Shown here one piece after another: positions 1 through 9,836 of a DNA stretch of 22,157 bases (position 1 is its first letter; each line of letters opens with the position of its first letter). This DNA comes from Amanita rubescens. Lineage: Eukaryota > Basidiomycota > Agaricomycetes > Agaricales > Amanitaceae. Both the position numbers and the translations under genes were made by a program. The notes beneath the pieces are model-generated. The model was not told the DNA's origin. It did not search any database and saw nothing but the letters and a program-made list of their open reading frames with translations. The stretch is taken from contig WION01000735.1 of the NCBI GenBank assembly GCA_015039365.1, forward strand, positions 1 through 22,157. The letters are read 5' to 3'.

Positions 1-422
1 TTGCAAGCAATAATCTTGATTCGAGGTGCAGTCACAATGTCGCTTGACTCCATCTTGAATGATGGGTTCTTCACAATAAACGTCCACATCATCGCACAGT
101 CGGTAAGTGTGCAAGTGCCCCTTTAACGTCGTCTTCGTCTTCACCTGCTTCACCATAGTGTCCGCCAGCGACTTGTCAAACTGCATGCAAAAGAAGAGGT
201 CAGCCTGCGTCACCTCCACAATAGCACCATTCTGATCCACCTGCTGCAACACTTTCATCGCCAACTGCGGCGTAATCGCACCGCTCGTTATCAACTCGTC
301 AAGCGAGTCCGTCAGAGCCATCCCAATCCTAGAAACTCCCCCTCGCTTAACGCTCAGTTCTACCAGACACAAAAACACCACATACGAAGACCCGCGGTAA
401 AACTCGTAGTACGCCGAGCCAT
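1..422 (-). pseudogene. TOA2: TFIIA gamma (small) subunit, partial at window edge, two frame breaks
   Basis: Recognised as the small subunit of general transcription factor IIA, which stabilises TBP on promoter DNA in the nucleus. Conserved pieces read on the minus strand: [59 protein letters not shown], then WTFIVKNP and APRIKIIAC. Introns are proposed at 385-329 (57 nt) and 240-181 (60 nt). Two breaks are visible. From the ATG at 422 the frame misses YYEFYRGSS unless one nucleotide is restored around 416-419. At 84-89 the DNA reads GATGTGG where DDVWTF needs two more bases, so the last third lies in another frame. Since the gene is normally single-copy and essential, these may be assembly errors; otherwise this is a decayed copy. 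The 3' end lies outside the window. Confidence 0.85.
181..240 (-). other. 60-nt stopless intron in TFIIA gamma
   Basis: Between VLQQ and FDKSL the minus strand carries a GTGGAT donor, a CTGAC branch-like site and a GCATGCAG acceptor. The segment is exactly 60 nt and has no stop in the reading frame, so a retained copy would add 20 residues without a frameshift. Family alignment from memory says these residues are not part of TFIIA gamma, which supports an intron. Confidence 0.75.
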
Positions 423-548
423 GTCTTTCCACACAGACAGACTCTCAGTCGACTCGACAGTCGTCGTCGTGGAGTACAGTTGCGCTGGTCACGTAAGCTT
501 ACCTCGTCACCTTGTCACACGTAAATATTATTTGTATTTTTAAAATAA

Positions 549-2518
549 TTAATAATTACATCGCTCTCGGACCACTTTAGCAACAGCTTGTCCGTCCACT
601 GGTATCGAGGAGCTGTGGAAATCGTCTCCAAAGACGACGCGCTGTGACGATTCTAGATCGATGCACTATGAAGAAAAGCAGACACTCACCTCGTGGTAAC
701 TTCCAGGAGGATACGTCAATAAGGTATCATTCCAAACGGCGTAATGCTTCGCTTATCAATAAGCGTCGCGAGATAGAGATACGTCGGTACACATACCCGA
801 TGTCCCATATTTCTAGACAATATCTCATAATCAAAGTTGTACGCTGTAAAAAAGATAAGCAAACAACCTTTCAAAATATATATGCGCTAGACTTACATCC
901 CGGAGCGAAAATCTCCACAACAGTGGATCTACTCGTCCTCGGCATCCACAACTGATGCTATCCAGCCGTCAAAAAAAAAACTCACCGCAGCGTCAACAAA
1001 CTCACCGTCAATCCATTCCCATGCACACCGACCAACACCGTCGTCCTCGCCACCACTCAATCTGCGCCTTCAACGACATCCTCTCCATCCTAACCACATG
1101 AACCTCACACAACCCCTCCTCATCCAACTCCCGCAACGACCTCACCAATCCCTCATGATCTTCCTCCCTTAACCGACGCCCGGTACTCTGCCGAGAGATA
1201 TACGTCACAACCGGCCGTTTCCCACCACCACCATCACCAGAACCGAGCGACTCGGGGAGATACCCTAACGCATTTTCGACCGCGGTCCGTCTGAGTGGCT
1301 CCCAGAACCCGGGTGGAACGGTGACGTTCCACGTTCCGGCGATCATTTTGAACCAGACCAGAAACAGCGGGCTATACACGAGTCAATATGAGAGAACACA
1401 CGGTGTACAAGAGAACGAAGAACGTACTCTCCATGTGCGGCTTCGCGGTTGATAAGCAGTGCGCGTTGGAATACGACCGGTTCTCCGAGGTACAAGAGGT
1501 CGTTCCACACGTCCGAGGCGAGTACGGAAGAAGAGGGAAACGCAGCGCGGAGGAGAGGTCCGTTGACGTTGACTGGGTCTCGCCATTCCGTAGGAGAGAT
1601 ATGCTGCGACACGTGTCAGCAGTGGGTCGAGCTGGAAGGTTGTTTTTTTTTACCGGGAGAATCAACCGACTGGGGAAAGGTAAAGTTGCCACTGTTTTTA
1701 CACTAGAAGCAAGAGAGGAATAGACGCGCCAGGCGCCTAGGATCATTTCGCCCCATAGATGATAATAGTGCTAGTCGCGTGTACGGTCAGAATCTAGAGA
1801 GAGATAATAGCGCGTCGCGTACGTTAATAAATTGCCCGTTATCGGTAAGTATGAACGATACCCCGTCGATTGGGATCGCATGATCACCGAGTACTTCACG
1901 AGCCTGCGTTGGAGAGATAAATTGCAATTCCTAGTATGCGCGTGTCAGAATCTTTTTAGAGCGTATATATGCATAGTACTGACCTTGTCAGTTGGTGCAA
2001 TGTCGTTTCCTACTCCCACATCAACTGGGCGAGATATAATATGCTCTCTCGGCGGAAACCTAGAAGAATCACCCGTAACGACAAAAAACGTCCCATTCCT
2101 CATATACAGCCTATCCAAAACTGTAAATCCGCGCGCTCTGAATGGGTCCGGTTCTGGACTGGTCGTTTCCTACTCCCACATCAACTGGGCGAGATATAAT
2201 ATGCTCTCTCGGCGGAAACCTAGAAGAATCACTCGTAACGACAAAAAACGTCCCATTCCTCATATACAGCCTATCCAAAACTGTAAATCCGCGCGCTCTG
2301 AATGGGTCCGGTTCTGGACTGGTCGTTTCCGCCATTGCGCGTTGTTTCCCACCGAGGAAATTTAATCCTGGTGGTAGTTTTTCGTTAATTAATACGAAAG
2401 GTTCGTGAGAGTCCAGGTCGAGAAAAGCGGGTGCGAGCGAGAGGATGACGAAGAAAAGGACAAGGGCGGAGGATAGGGCAAGACAGGTTTGCTTCGTGCG
2501 TCGTTGGAGGACGGACAT
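549..2518 (-). pseudogene. GT61-family (EOGT/DUF563-like) glycosyltransferase, disrupted
   Basis: A type II membrane protein expected in the secretory pathway: cytosolic start MSVLQRRTK, a hydrophobic segment at about residues 12-32, then a lumenal GT61-like domain. Landmarks in order are TVLDRLYMRNGTFFVVTSD, HYYHLWGEMILGAW, WNDLLYLGEPVVFQRALL, KMIAGTWNVTVPPGFWEPLR, PVVTYISRQSTGRRL, VLVGVHGNGLT, HQLWMPRTSRSTVVEIF, HYAVWNDT and SSSIPVDGQAVAKVV before TAA at 549-551. Proposed introns: 1983-1931, 1822-1771, 1653-1604, 1427-1372, 1005-958, 896-844, 796-747 and 689-642, all 48-56 nt. Two lesions break it: an exact-period 160-bp tandem duplication in exon 1 (2002-2321) and a 1-nt deletion near 1050-1056, where QIEW should continue into MARTTVLVGVHGNG. 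Family GT61 enzymes transfer xylose, GlcNAc or related sugars; the donor here cannot be predicted. It is called a pseudogene in this assembly only. Confidence 0.85.
2002..2330. repeat. 160-bp tandem duplication inside the GT61 gene
   Basis: Two adjacent copies, 2002-2161 and 2162-2321, followed by nine bases of a third start (2322-2330). The copies differ at one position (C2073 versus T2233). The unit covers the exon-1 region from DPFRARGFTVLDRLY to IISRPVDVGVGND, and 160 is not a multiple of three, so the duplication shifts the frame. I found no splice pair inside the copies that would restore the frame. Confidence 0.95.
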
Positions 2519-2979
2519 GGTTGGTGCGGAGGATTAGATAGGGGTCATTTGGAGCGGACATGGCAGTTGTTGATCGAATTGAGGCTTTTTTGGGACCTGG
2601 GTACTAGTGCATCCGACACGGATTGGCAGTCACATCACCATACGCACGGAAATCTTTCATCTTTCCTTGCTTCGTGCATTTTAAAGCAAGCTGTAGCAGG
2701 TCAGTAATTCTAAAAAAAACAAAAAAGTGGTTCTGATGATCGTCGGACGGAAATGAAGATCCTCGATCCCGAGCCACGTGGTGCGTCATACTCAATTTAT
2801 AATTAACATGCAGACAGCACACCATTGCCTCCGACCAGCATCACAGGGTCCATGCCAATGAGTAAGTAAGTCGGCAAATGACCGATCTGCCATTTCGCTT
2901 CCCTGTCAGTATAAAAACTATCATATAGATAGGCTCTGATGCGGATCCTCCGTGGTCTTTCCCCCCCCTACGAACCGCG
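2519..2979. promoter_or_regulatory. Divergent intergenic region between GT61 (-) and mini GPI-protein gene (+)
   Basis: This 461-nt stretch separates two outward-facing genes and holds no convincing exon. A TATAAAA box at 2910-2916 lies 64 nt before the ATG of the plus-strand gene. The last 150 nt resemble the region ahead of the larger paralogue at 4201: both have a variant of GGTCCAT followed by CAATGA, then TATAAAA, then a GGYTCTGATG block. Confidence 0.5.
2910..2916 (+). promoter_or_regulatory. TATA box of mini GPI-protein gene
   Basis: TATAAAA at 64 nt before the ATG at 2980, with a matching box at 4106-4112 in the homologous promoter of the paralogue. Confidence 0.6.
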
Positions 2980-3315
2980 ATGCGTCGCCTCACAGGTAGT
3001 ATTCTGTTTCTGCTATTGACGATTAGCAGCCAAGTCAGCACTTTCCGACTCCAACCTCGGTCCAACAAAGCCGTAGATGCTGGCGGGTCAAATGCCATCC
3101 ATCGCTGGCCTAACGGGGAAAACTGTACCGGTAGCGGCAATGGCAGTACCAGCGGAAATGGACGCGGAAGTAACCCCAGCGCTTCGTCATCATCCACCAG
3201 CGTGAACACAACCACAAGTGAGATTACCGCATTAAATGCTGCCATCCGCGATAAACCGCAAGTTATGTTATCATCTTTGATTTCTATTTTGTTAGCAGCA
3301 GTGTTTTGGACGTAG
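2980..3315 (+). CDS. Miniature paralogue of the downstream GPI-anchored Cys-rich protein
   Basis: An uninterrupted 111-residue frame. It opens with a signal peptide (MRRLTGSILFLLLTISSQVS), passes through RSNKAVDAGGS and a single WPNGENCTG motif, then a Ser/Gly/Asn-rich linker, and ends with IRDKPQVM plus a hydrophobic tail typical of GPI-attachment signals. Each piece has a counterpart in the protein encoded at 4201-5779, but the cysteine-rich block and the roughly 140-residue distal domain are missing. It has its own TATA box and shares 3' flank similarity with the larger gene (a run ending in TATATACCCTTTAGGAA). This points to internal deletion of a duplicate that kept its export and anchoring ends. 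It may be expressed as a small glycosylated wall protein or be a remnant. No function is known to me. Confidence 0.65.
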   Translation: MRRLTGSILFLLLTISSQVSTFRLQPRSNKAVDAGGSNAIHRWPNGENCTGSGNGSTSGNGRGSNPSASSSSTSVNTTTSEITALNAAIRDKPQVMLSSLISILLAAVFWT

Positions 3316-3469
3316 GCATTTTTCGGGTGTTAAAAAACCTTGTGCATCATCACATTTTGTATATACCCTTTAGGAACGGCATGTATTGACTCGGGCGGAA
3401 GCCAAGTAGAAACGCCAATAACGATAAATAGCGGCCAAGCCAATTGCGCATTGAATCTCTTTTCCTCTC

Positions 3470-3600
3470 TTTAAGCGAGGAAATCTAGATCTGTTGATCA
3501 AGAGGAAAGACTCCAGGTCGAGAAGAGCGGCAGTGAGGGAGAGACTGGGAGAAAGAAGGATGAAGACATGACTTTGGGAGCGAGTGAGCCGATCGATAAA
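3470..3600 (-). pseudogene. Relic of a second GT61 5' end (signal-anchor region)
   Basis: On the minus strand a frame reads VFILLSPSLSLTAALLDLES and then FLLINRSRFPRL. The intact GT61 start reads FFVILSLAPAFLDLDSHEPF and VLINEKLPPGL in the same order. DNA similarity is visible too: both plus strands carry a GTCCAGGTCGAGAARAGCGG core followed by purine-rich sequence. No other GT61 motif follows, so this is a truncated copy. It faces away from the GPI-protein gene at 4201, as the full GT61 gene does relative to the mini gene at 2980. Confidence 0.6.
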
Positions 3601-4105
3601 CGCCCAGATATCGCGTCCACAGCCCGTTTGATTCAATGATTGCACATCGCAAGGTTGTGGAGCAACAGTCACTAGTCAATGTTTCAATATGTTCTTTTAT
3701 GGAAACAATGCTGGTAAGTATATCAGGTGCCTGTGCCAAGACTACAAGACAGGCTCAATCAAACGCTCAGGGCTGAGGGTTTTGAGTTCAAAGTTCTCGT
3801 TGCTACTGCAGTTGGAAAACGTTTCAAATATCAAAAGCCAGCTTCAGCCAGGGTCCGTCACCATACCTGTGGAATTTTCATTTTCCCTTGCCAACCCTCG
3901 GGATTTTCAAGCGTTTCAAAGTACCAACCAGCATGCAAGTAAAACGGCAAAACAAGTTCTTATGACTGATAGAGATCTTCGCGTGTGTATAGTACGTAAT
4001 TATTAATACTACAAATAGCAACCAGACATTCACCCAACATCACACGGTCCATTTTCAATGAACAAATCGGCATTTGAGCGAACAGCCATCCCGTTCCCCG
4101 GACGG
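3601..4105. other. Intergenic stretch, no recognised gene
   Basis: Short open frames occur on both strands (for example 3689-4006, +) but none shows recognisable motifs or a convincing splice chain. The final part, from about 4020, is the promoter region homologous to the one ahead of 2980. Confidence 0.4.
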
Positions 4106-4112
4106 TATAAAA
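4106..4112 (+). promoter_or_regulatory. TATA box of the GPI-anchored protein gene
   Basis: TATAAAA lies 95 nt before the ATG at 4201, inside a block similar to the promoter at 2840-2960. Confidence 0.6.
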
Positions 4113-4200
4113 CCAACATGTAGACAGGTTCTGATGGGGTTCCTTGACTCTGCGACCTCTTTTCCCGTCCACTCCTGGTACTATTCACGTGTATACCATA

Positions 4201-5779
4201 ATGCGTCATCTCGCAGGAATTCTCGGTCTTTCTCTGCTAGTATTGACAATCAGCCGTCAAGTCAGTGCCGTAGAGTTCCAACCTCCCACCTTCCGGTCCA
4301 ACAAAGCCGTAGGCTCGGACGGGTCAAAAGTCATTCGTGGCTTGCTCGTTGTGCGACAGTCGTGCTATCCGGGTTATGGTTATTGCTCGGCTACTGGGGT
4401 GTGTTGCCCTGTAGGTGGCCAATGTTGTTCAGATCGTGAGTCGCGCGTTTTTAACGGTCGATGGTGAATGACGAGTATTTCAAAGGGCATTGCTGTCCAG
4501 CTGGTCAATGGTGTAGTGCGCCTGGACGTAAGTACACTGTGGCACCGCGGCTGATCCATGTCTTGACCGGGACTATATAGACTGTTGCTATGACAGCCAA
4601 AACAGTTGTCAAGGTATTTATTGCTGCAATAAAGGAGAAGAATGTTGCCGTGGTGAGTACTCTTAGCTATTGTCGTGCTGTTCGCGGATGAACCTTTTGA
4701 TTATTAGATGGAGGATGTTGTTCCTCTGGGTGAGAATCGGGGTTTTTATTCTTATTAAAATGATTATTGATAACTTATGCCTTGGTAGCTGGTACTGCGC
4801 GGTGGCATCGAATGGCCGGATTGGCTGCTGTCCTAATGGGCAAATTTGTACTGGTTCTGTCGGTGGTGGCGGGAGTGGAGGTAATGGAGGTGGCGGAGGT
4901 AATAATGGAGGTGGTGGTAACGGCGGGGGTGGCGGAAACGGAGGCGGAGGTGCCCCCACCACTACGTCGCACACGCCCACTACTACTACATCATCCACCG
5001 AAGTGAACATACCTACCAGTGAGTTTGCCGCATTGTCCGGTTGTTATATTCCTGCTGATCGCGTCGGGACAGCGACACCAACGGCCTCTTCGCCAAACTT
5101 TTCCATACAACCTACACCCACCGCTGAACCTGGTTACGCTAATATCGTCATTACCGAAAGCGACACGCAAATTACGTGGAGCAGCGGATGGTTAGTTCAA
5201 GCTTCTATATGCAACTCGACGCAGCAGTCCAAAATAACTGTGACCGCAGATGAGTGGTTCACGTTCATCACGCCACCTTATTCCAGTAAGAGAATATGCG
5301 CTATCTAGCTTGGAGTTCTGTAGCTAACTTGATCTAGGCCAATACGCTTACCTCGACGTCGCAGTTTTCAGCGTCTCATTCACGGTCTATATCAATGGTG
5401 TGCAATCGGACACTAATCTTGGCGACTTGTCGAACAACTGCACATACGGTTCATTGGGCCCTCTGCACACTACCGCGTTGTCTAATAATATCACCGTCTA
5501 CATCAATGGCCCTGCGTTGTCAGGCAGGGATCTTCAATCATCCGACAGCAATTGGTCATTCCAGTTCAACCAGTTTATGTACGTGCTACAAGTTATCTTT
5601 TTGTGGTAGCTTACTAATATTTCCTTTTTGCTAGTATTGGACTAGGTACGACCCCCGTGAGCGCAAGTACCACTTCGACCCCTACGTGGGCATACAATGC
5701 CTCCAAAAAAGATAAACCACAGATGGCTATTTTATGGTCTTTGGCATCCCTTTTGTTGACAGTATTATTCTGGGCATGA
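4201..5779 (+). CDS. Secreted GPI-anchored cysteine-rich protein, intact, seven exons
   Basis: Splicing introns 4436-4485, 4528-4580, 4653-4707, 4730-4788, 5286-5337 and 5579-5634 gives a 417-residue frame ending in TGA. In order: a signal peptide (about 1-22); RSNKAVGSDGS; a block of CC-containing motifs (GVCCPVGGQCC, HCCPAGQWC, CCYDSQNSC, GIYCCNKGEECC, GCCPNGQICTG); a Gly/Asn-rich linker; a Thr/Ser stretch; a distal domain rich in beta-prone sequence with potential N-glycosylation sites; and a C-terminal NASKKDKPQM followed by a hydrophobic tail, the pattern of a GPI-attachment signal. Small exons 2-4 encode the cysteine motifs. Proteins with a GCCPNGxxC motif and GPI tail are common in mushrooms, but their function is unknown to me; a cell-wall or surface role is inferred. 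Confidence 0.8.
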
Positions 5780-6567
5780 GCTCGAGGCTATCTTATCGTC
5801 CTATTTTCAGGACATTTTCGGTGGCTAAAAAACTTGTGCATGTGTACCTTTCCGTATATATACCCTTTAGGAAACACGTATTGGCTCAGTACTCTAAGAT
5901 TTTAGGTGCTATTGAGTGACAAACGTAATGCGGGGCGTGCTGTAGATTAGCTGTTCAACCATCTTAACGTTGCAGGGGAAGAAGATGTTGGTCAATCTTC
6001 CTCTGCGCCAAGCAACACAACGCAACAGATCGGGGGAACTGCCCTCAGTGTTTGCAAGGGATCCAGGACGAAGCGATTGGCGTATTTGTGTTCGGTGGAG
6101 ACAAACTCAAATGCTCTCGAGTAGGATGGACTCCAAGCTTCCTGGCCGTTGGTCCTTTCTGTAGCACCTATTCACCTTTGACGGCGGCAGAAACAGCTCA
6201 GTGCAGCACCATTCGAACAAGGGAGCATCCTTTTACCAACTTTGCCTTATGGGTGCCAATTCTTCAGATAGACGGCCAGTGCTGGAACAATCGTTTCCGT
6301 GTTTACGATGTAGATTGTGTCGTTGGCGGTTTCTTGGTGCGCTTGATTCTGCGCGTCGAGCTGGTGGGATGGCTTGAGTAGGCGAGGCGCATCACAATCG
6401 TGATACTAGATGTTTTACTTAAAGTTGGGCTCTGGAAGAATTGGAATCGTAAATTGGCTTGTAATTTCATAGCTACACCAGACGAAATACCCTGGCAACA
6501 ACTGCCGTCACTGGCAACCTACTGCGCCTTCTGCTCTGAAGTTAGCCTTGTACAGTCTTCGGCAGTG
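5780..6567. other. Intergenic stretch, no recognised gene
   Basis: The first 130 nt are the 3' flank of the GPI-protein gene and resemble the flank after 3315. An open frame at 6052-6381 (+) and fragments on the minus strand show no recognisable motif. One coding-like patch follows an acceptor-like TTGCAG near 5973 (+), but I could not extend it. Confidence 0.35.
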
Positions 6568-6908
6568 TCAGCACTCACAAAAGATGAGGTTGCCGCAACA
6601 ACCAGCCCACCACCACTCACGTCCATGCTCCCCATACCATAGTAACTTGGGTTCCCCGCGCACAATACGCCCAGCTAGGTCATGGATCAGAGGATCCTGT
6701 GACTGACGGCAATGTTTAACACATGCTTTGAACGCTATCGGATCGGTGACCACAAGTGTCAATGAGCTCGGCAAACGAGCGATAATTGGCAATGTCTCGG
6801 CCTATAAGAACATTCTTAGTACCACCAGAAACCTCATTCCGGCGATTGTTCACTCACGATCTCCAGTGACATTGTATCGCTCAAGAAAGGACTGGGCTCC
6901 TGAAACGG
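6568..6908 (-). other. Coding-like continuation of the F-box gene beyond its stop
   Basis: Just past the stop at 6909 a neighbouring frame continues (LTVSGAQSFLERYNVTGD) into a well-formed intron, 6857-6802, with GTGAGT donor and TTATAG acceptor. The following exon can be read in two frames. The phase-consistent one ends at a TAA at 6716-6718; the other stays open to 6568. This suggests a 1-nt deletion near 6912-6916 cut off the true C-terminus. Confidence 0.4.
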
Positions 6909-8356
6909 TCAAGGCACGAGCAAGAGTTGGTTGAGTTTCGTGCACTGCTGCAACAAAAGTTCATTCTGGATGCGTCGTAGACAGCGAAAGAGGCCCCCAG
7001 AAGTGGTGCCGAAATATTTCAAGCTTTCAGAATGTCGAGCCATAATTCCTAGTATCGTCGTCCCAGTGGCCTCTCCGTAACAATTGTGGATAAAAAGACT
7101 GATAATGTGTGGATGGCCACTGAGATAGTCAAGCAAATTATTATGAATAAGTGAGGCTTGGATGAATGGCGGGAATATACGCTCGGAATGCAATACCGGA
7201 AGTATTTGATCGTAGTATGCGTAAAAATTGATGGAGTTCAAGAAGCGTATATGAGGGACAATGGCCTGGACATCGGAGAAACTATCTGATATGCTGAGGT
7301 GTTCCAGCTTCAAAGGACTACAGGCAGGTACATGGCCAAAGATCGCAGAGCAGCTCACTTGCGCGTGTTTGTTTAGAAATAGTTCGAGGTGAGTAAGATT
7401 AAGATTCGCTCCTATAACTTTTCCCAAATCATTAAGAGGATTGGGCCGACTGCGATACCAGAAGCCAACCCGTCTGGTAATTTCAATCCTCAGCTGGTGT
7501 AAATTGTGTAATTTGGAGAGGCATTTGAAGATGTAGCTCAGATCTTGGCCGTCGTCGAGCAGAAGCACCAGCTCGGACAGCTGTTGAAATTCTAGGAGCA
7601 GCTTGACTGTATTAGACGTTATCCAATTCGGTGCATCCCAATCCGCTTTCCATCTGTGAGATCGTCAGTTTAGTCTCAGAATCATCACAGCCAACTCACA
7701 TGACGCGACGAACACGAGGCATATTGAGTACCGAAGCGTGTGACAGGCAATATCTTGTAAACAAGTGGGCAACTGAATCGTGTATGCCCAAAACAAATAA
7801 ATGCGGGGCGCAAAGGATCACAAGAAGATATGCCAATGGAATAAACGTAGAATTCCAGAAGATTCCAAGAACCTTTGACACACGGAAATTGCGCATTTGC
7901 CTGAAGGACACGAATAGCGGTTTGCCGTATCTCCATTTCCAACTGCCCATCACAAGCGTGGTTGTAGCTTCCAGATGACCGTTTAGGTTGGTAGAGAGTA
8001 TAGCATGGAGTTGGAGTATATTGGACATAGGGTTGTTGCCATTGCCGAATAAGCGGACACGGGATAAGACTCTGCATCGCGCAGCTTGGTCAAAGCTTCT
8101 GCAAACCAGACGAAGGGATTTCAGCTCTTCAAAAGTTGTATCAGGGTCCCTTGTGAACTGCAACCCAATTCAGAAAAGACTGATAAGAGTGGGTTATATG
8201 GAGTAAACGTGCGTGCGCGAAAATCCGGTCTAGCAACTCGAATGGAAGTTCGGCCAAGGGAGGCTGCAGTACTAGATTCAACGAGGTAGCGCGCTTATCA
8301 CTACGCCGAAGTCTCATGGCTATGAAAGAGCTGGATGTCTCGGATTTTTGTCTCAT
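6909..8356 (-). CDS. F-box protein with variable C-terminal region, three exons
   Basis: The N-terminal F-box reads LAELPFELLDRIFAH, then, after an intron, DTTFEELKSLRLVCRSFDQA, the usual LPxELL...LxxLRLVCRxF pattern. It should recruit substrates to an SCF ubiquitin ligase through Skp1. The rest is Leu-rich (LNLTHLELFLNKH, SPLKLEHLSISDSF) and resembles the divergent repeats of the large mushroom F-box families, whose targets are unknown. Intron 7699-7654 is canonical. The first intron keeps the frame only with a GC donor (8212-8158, donor GCACGT); with the nearby GT (8208) the protein would stop after VHKGP, so either a GC-AG intron or a 1-nt indel is present. The first ATG is 8356, but a TATA run at 8388-8397 lies so close that Met 8317 is also a plausible start. 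The frame may continue past 6909. Confidence 0.72.
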
Positions 8357-8644
8357 ATGGATCTGAGGCTCCGCCCATACTAGCTTCTATATATATACCG
8401 CCATAATGATGATTGGCTCCGAGTCAGCACCTTAACGTTAGATATTCGCTTCCTGCACGATTTCTTACTACTTACATTGAACGTTAACAGTCCTATGGAT
8501 CACCCAGCCTTTCAAATTCAATGAACCTTTGAAGAGATGATTACCAATTATGAACACGTAAGGAGACACGTGACCGCGACTTTCAACCACCAGTAACCAC
8601 ACGGCGCACGCAACGCGTCACGATCTTTTGTCTTGTGTCTTATC
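8357..8644. promoter_or_regulatory. Divergent promoter region between F-box (-) and oxygenase (+) genes
   Basis: A 288-nt stretch without coding signal separates the two outward-facing genes. It holds a TATATATATA run (8388-8397), suitably placed as TATA element for a minus-strand start at the second Met (8317) of the F-box gene. Confidence 0.45.
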
Positions 8645-9500
8645 ATGATCCCAAGCACGAACGAGCGAAGTCTTCTAGAGCTCTCCTCTGAAGAGGGTGA
8701 TGGCTCCCAACCGGATACAGAGCCGCAATCTGATGAATTGAGAACAGAGCATATATGTGTACGTACAGCTCTGTTAAGAAGTAAAATATAATACCACATT
8801 TCGCAGGAGGATCTCGAATCGGCATTAGCAGAAGACAAACTGGAGGTGCCGGGCTCATACGCATATTCGTCTCTTTTGCCTTTTGCGCCTTACCCTTGCC
8901 TGAACATCGAGGGCCTTGGGCGTATTGGATTACCCCTGACTGAAGTTGACGCAAAAAGAGTAATAGCATGCGCATCTCAGGCGCCCTATGGTCAAGGTGA
9001 CCAGACTATCATTAACAAAGAAGTACGGGATACTTGGGAAATCGATCCGGGATGCGTCAAATTCGAAAATCCGAACTGGCCTACCTATATACGGGACCTA
9101 GCCGTTACGACGGTGTGCTCCAGCCTTGGCTTGAAAAATTATGATACTCCGCTGCAGTGCGAGTTTTACAAGCTTTTAGTTTATGAGACTGGTTCGCGGT
9201 GAGACAATTTTTTCCCTAATTTGAATGTATTAGCTGATATCCACATAGTTTTCTTCCACATAGAGAGTCTGTTTCAACTCTTATTTTTACCAAATTCCTT
9301 TTTCTGACGAGGTTCGGATAGTACTCAAAAGGTGGATGGCATGTTCGCGACCATGATCATTCTCCTACCTTCCCAATACACCGGTGGCGCGGTTCACCTT
9401 GCCCATGCATTGAAATCACAGGTTATTGATTTCTCTGCATCCTCTTTGGCAAATACTGCTGTCCTTGCTTGGTACACCGACGTATTACATGAAGTGACGC

Positions 9501-9836
9501 TGTAACAACGAAAGTGGAGGTGCAGTGTGCAACCTCCGACGTTCCGATGCGGCCGTGCGAGTTCGGCAGCACCAAAGGGTGCTCGTCCACTTCGGTCGCA
9601 CTCGTCGGGGCTCGGAAAGATCAACTCAAGTGAGGGGAAGTAAACTTGTATATCAAACTAACTACGACAATATATGTACTGTAGACCTCGTGTAAGCTAC
9701 GTGTGTCCGACCCGAAACGGAACTGTCGGAATGTGTCGGAATGTGTCGGAATGTGTCGGAACTGGCGGACGGTGGGGGAGACGTTCAGAATGCTGCGGAA
9801 CGTGCTGCACAATGTAAACGGATTCCATCCGTTACA
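9501..9836. mobile_element. MITE-like element with TIRs and ACGC target duplication
   Basis: The insert begins TGTAAC and ends GTTACA. Further in, each arm repeats TGTGCA at the same 19-nt spacing and then ACGTTCCG, so the inverted repeats extend about 45-50 nt imperfectly. It is flanked by direct copies of ACGC (9497-9500 and 9837-9840). Removing the element and one ACGC copy gives HEVTPITSGYR, the expected family sequence, in frame. It has no coding capacity that I recognise. A hairpin AGCACC-AAAG-GGTGCT and a 10-bp minisatellite lie inside. A 4-bp duplication does not fit Tc1/mariner (TA) or hAT (8 bp); I cannot name the superfamily. Confidence 0.9.
9723..9762. repeat. 10-bp minisatellite inside the MITE
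   Basis: The unit TGTCGGAATG is repeated about 3.5 times, starting after GGAAC and ending in TGTCGGAACTGG. Confidence 0.85.

Noticed and set aside
4663..5010. Minus-strand frame with long proline runs opposite the GPI-protein linker
   Set aside because: It is the complement of the Gly-rich linker codons and has no signals of its own.
6568..6792. Cytochrome P450-like reading of VVTDPIAFKACVKHC and following residues
   Set aside because: Only a loose resemblance to a VTDPxAxKHI segment. No heme-binding or K-helix motif is nearby, and an F-box gene continuation explains the position better.
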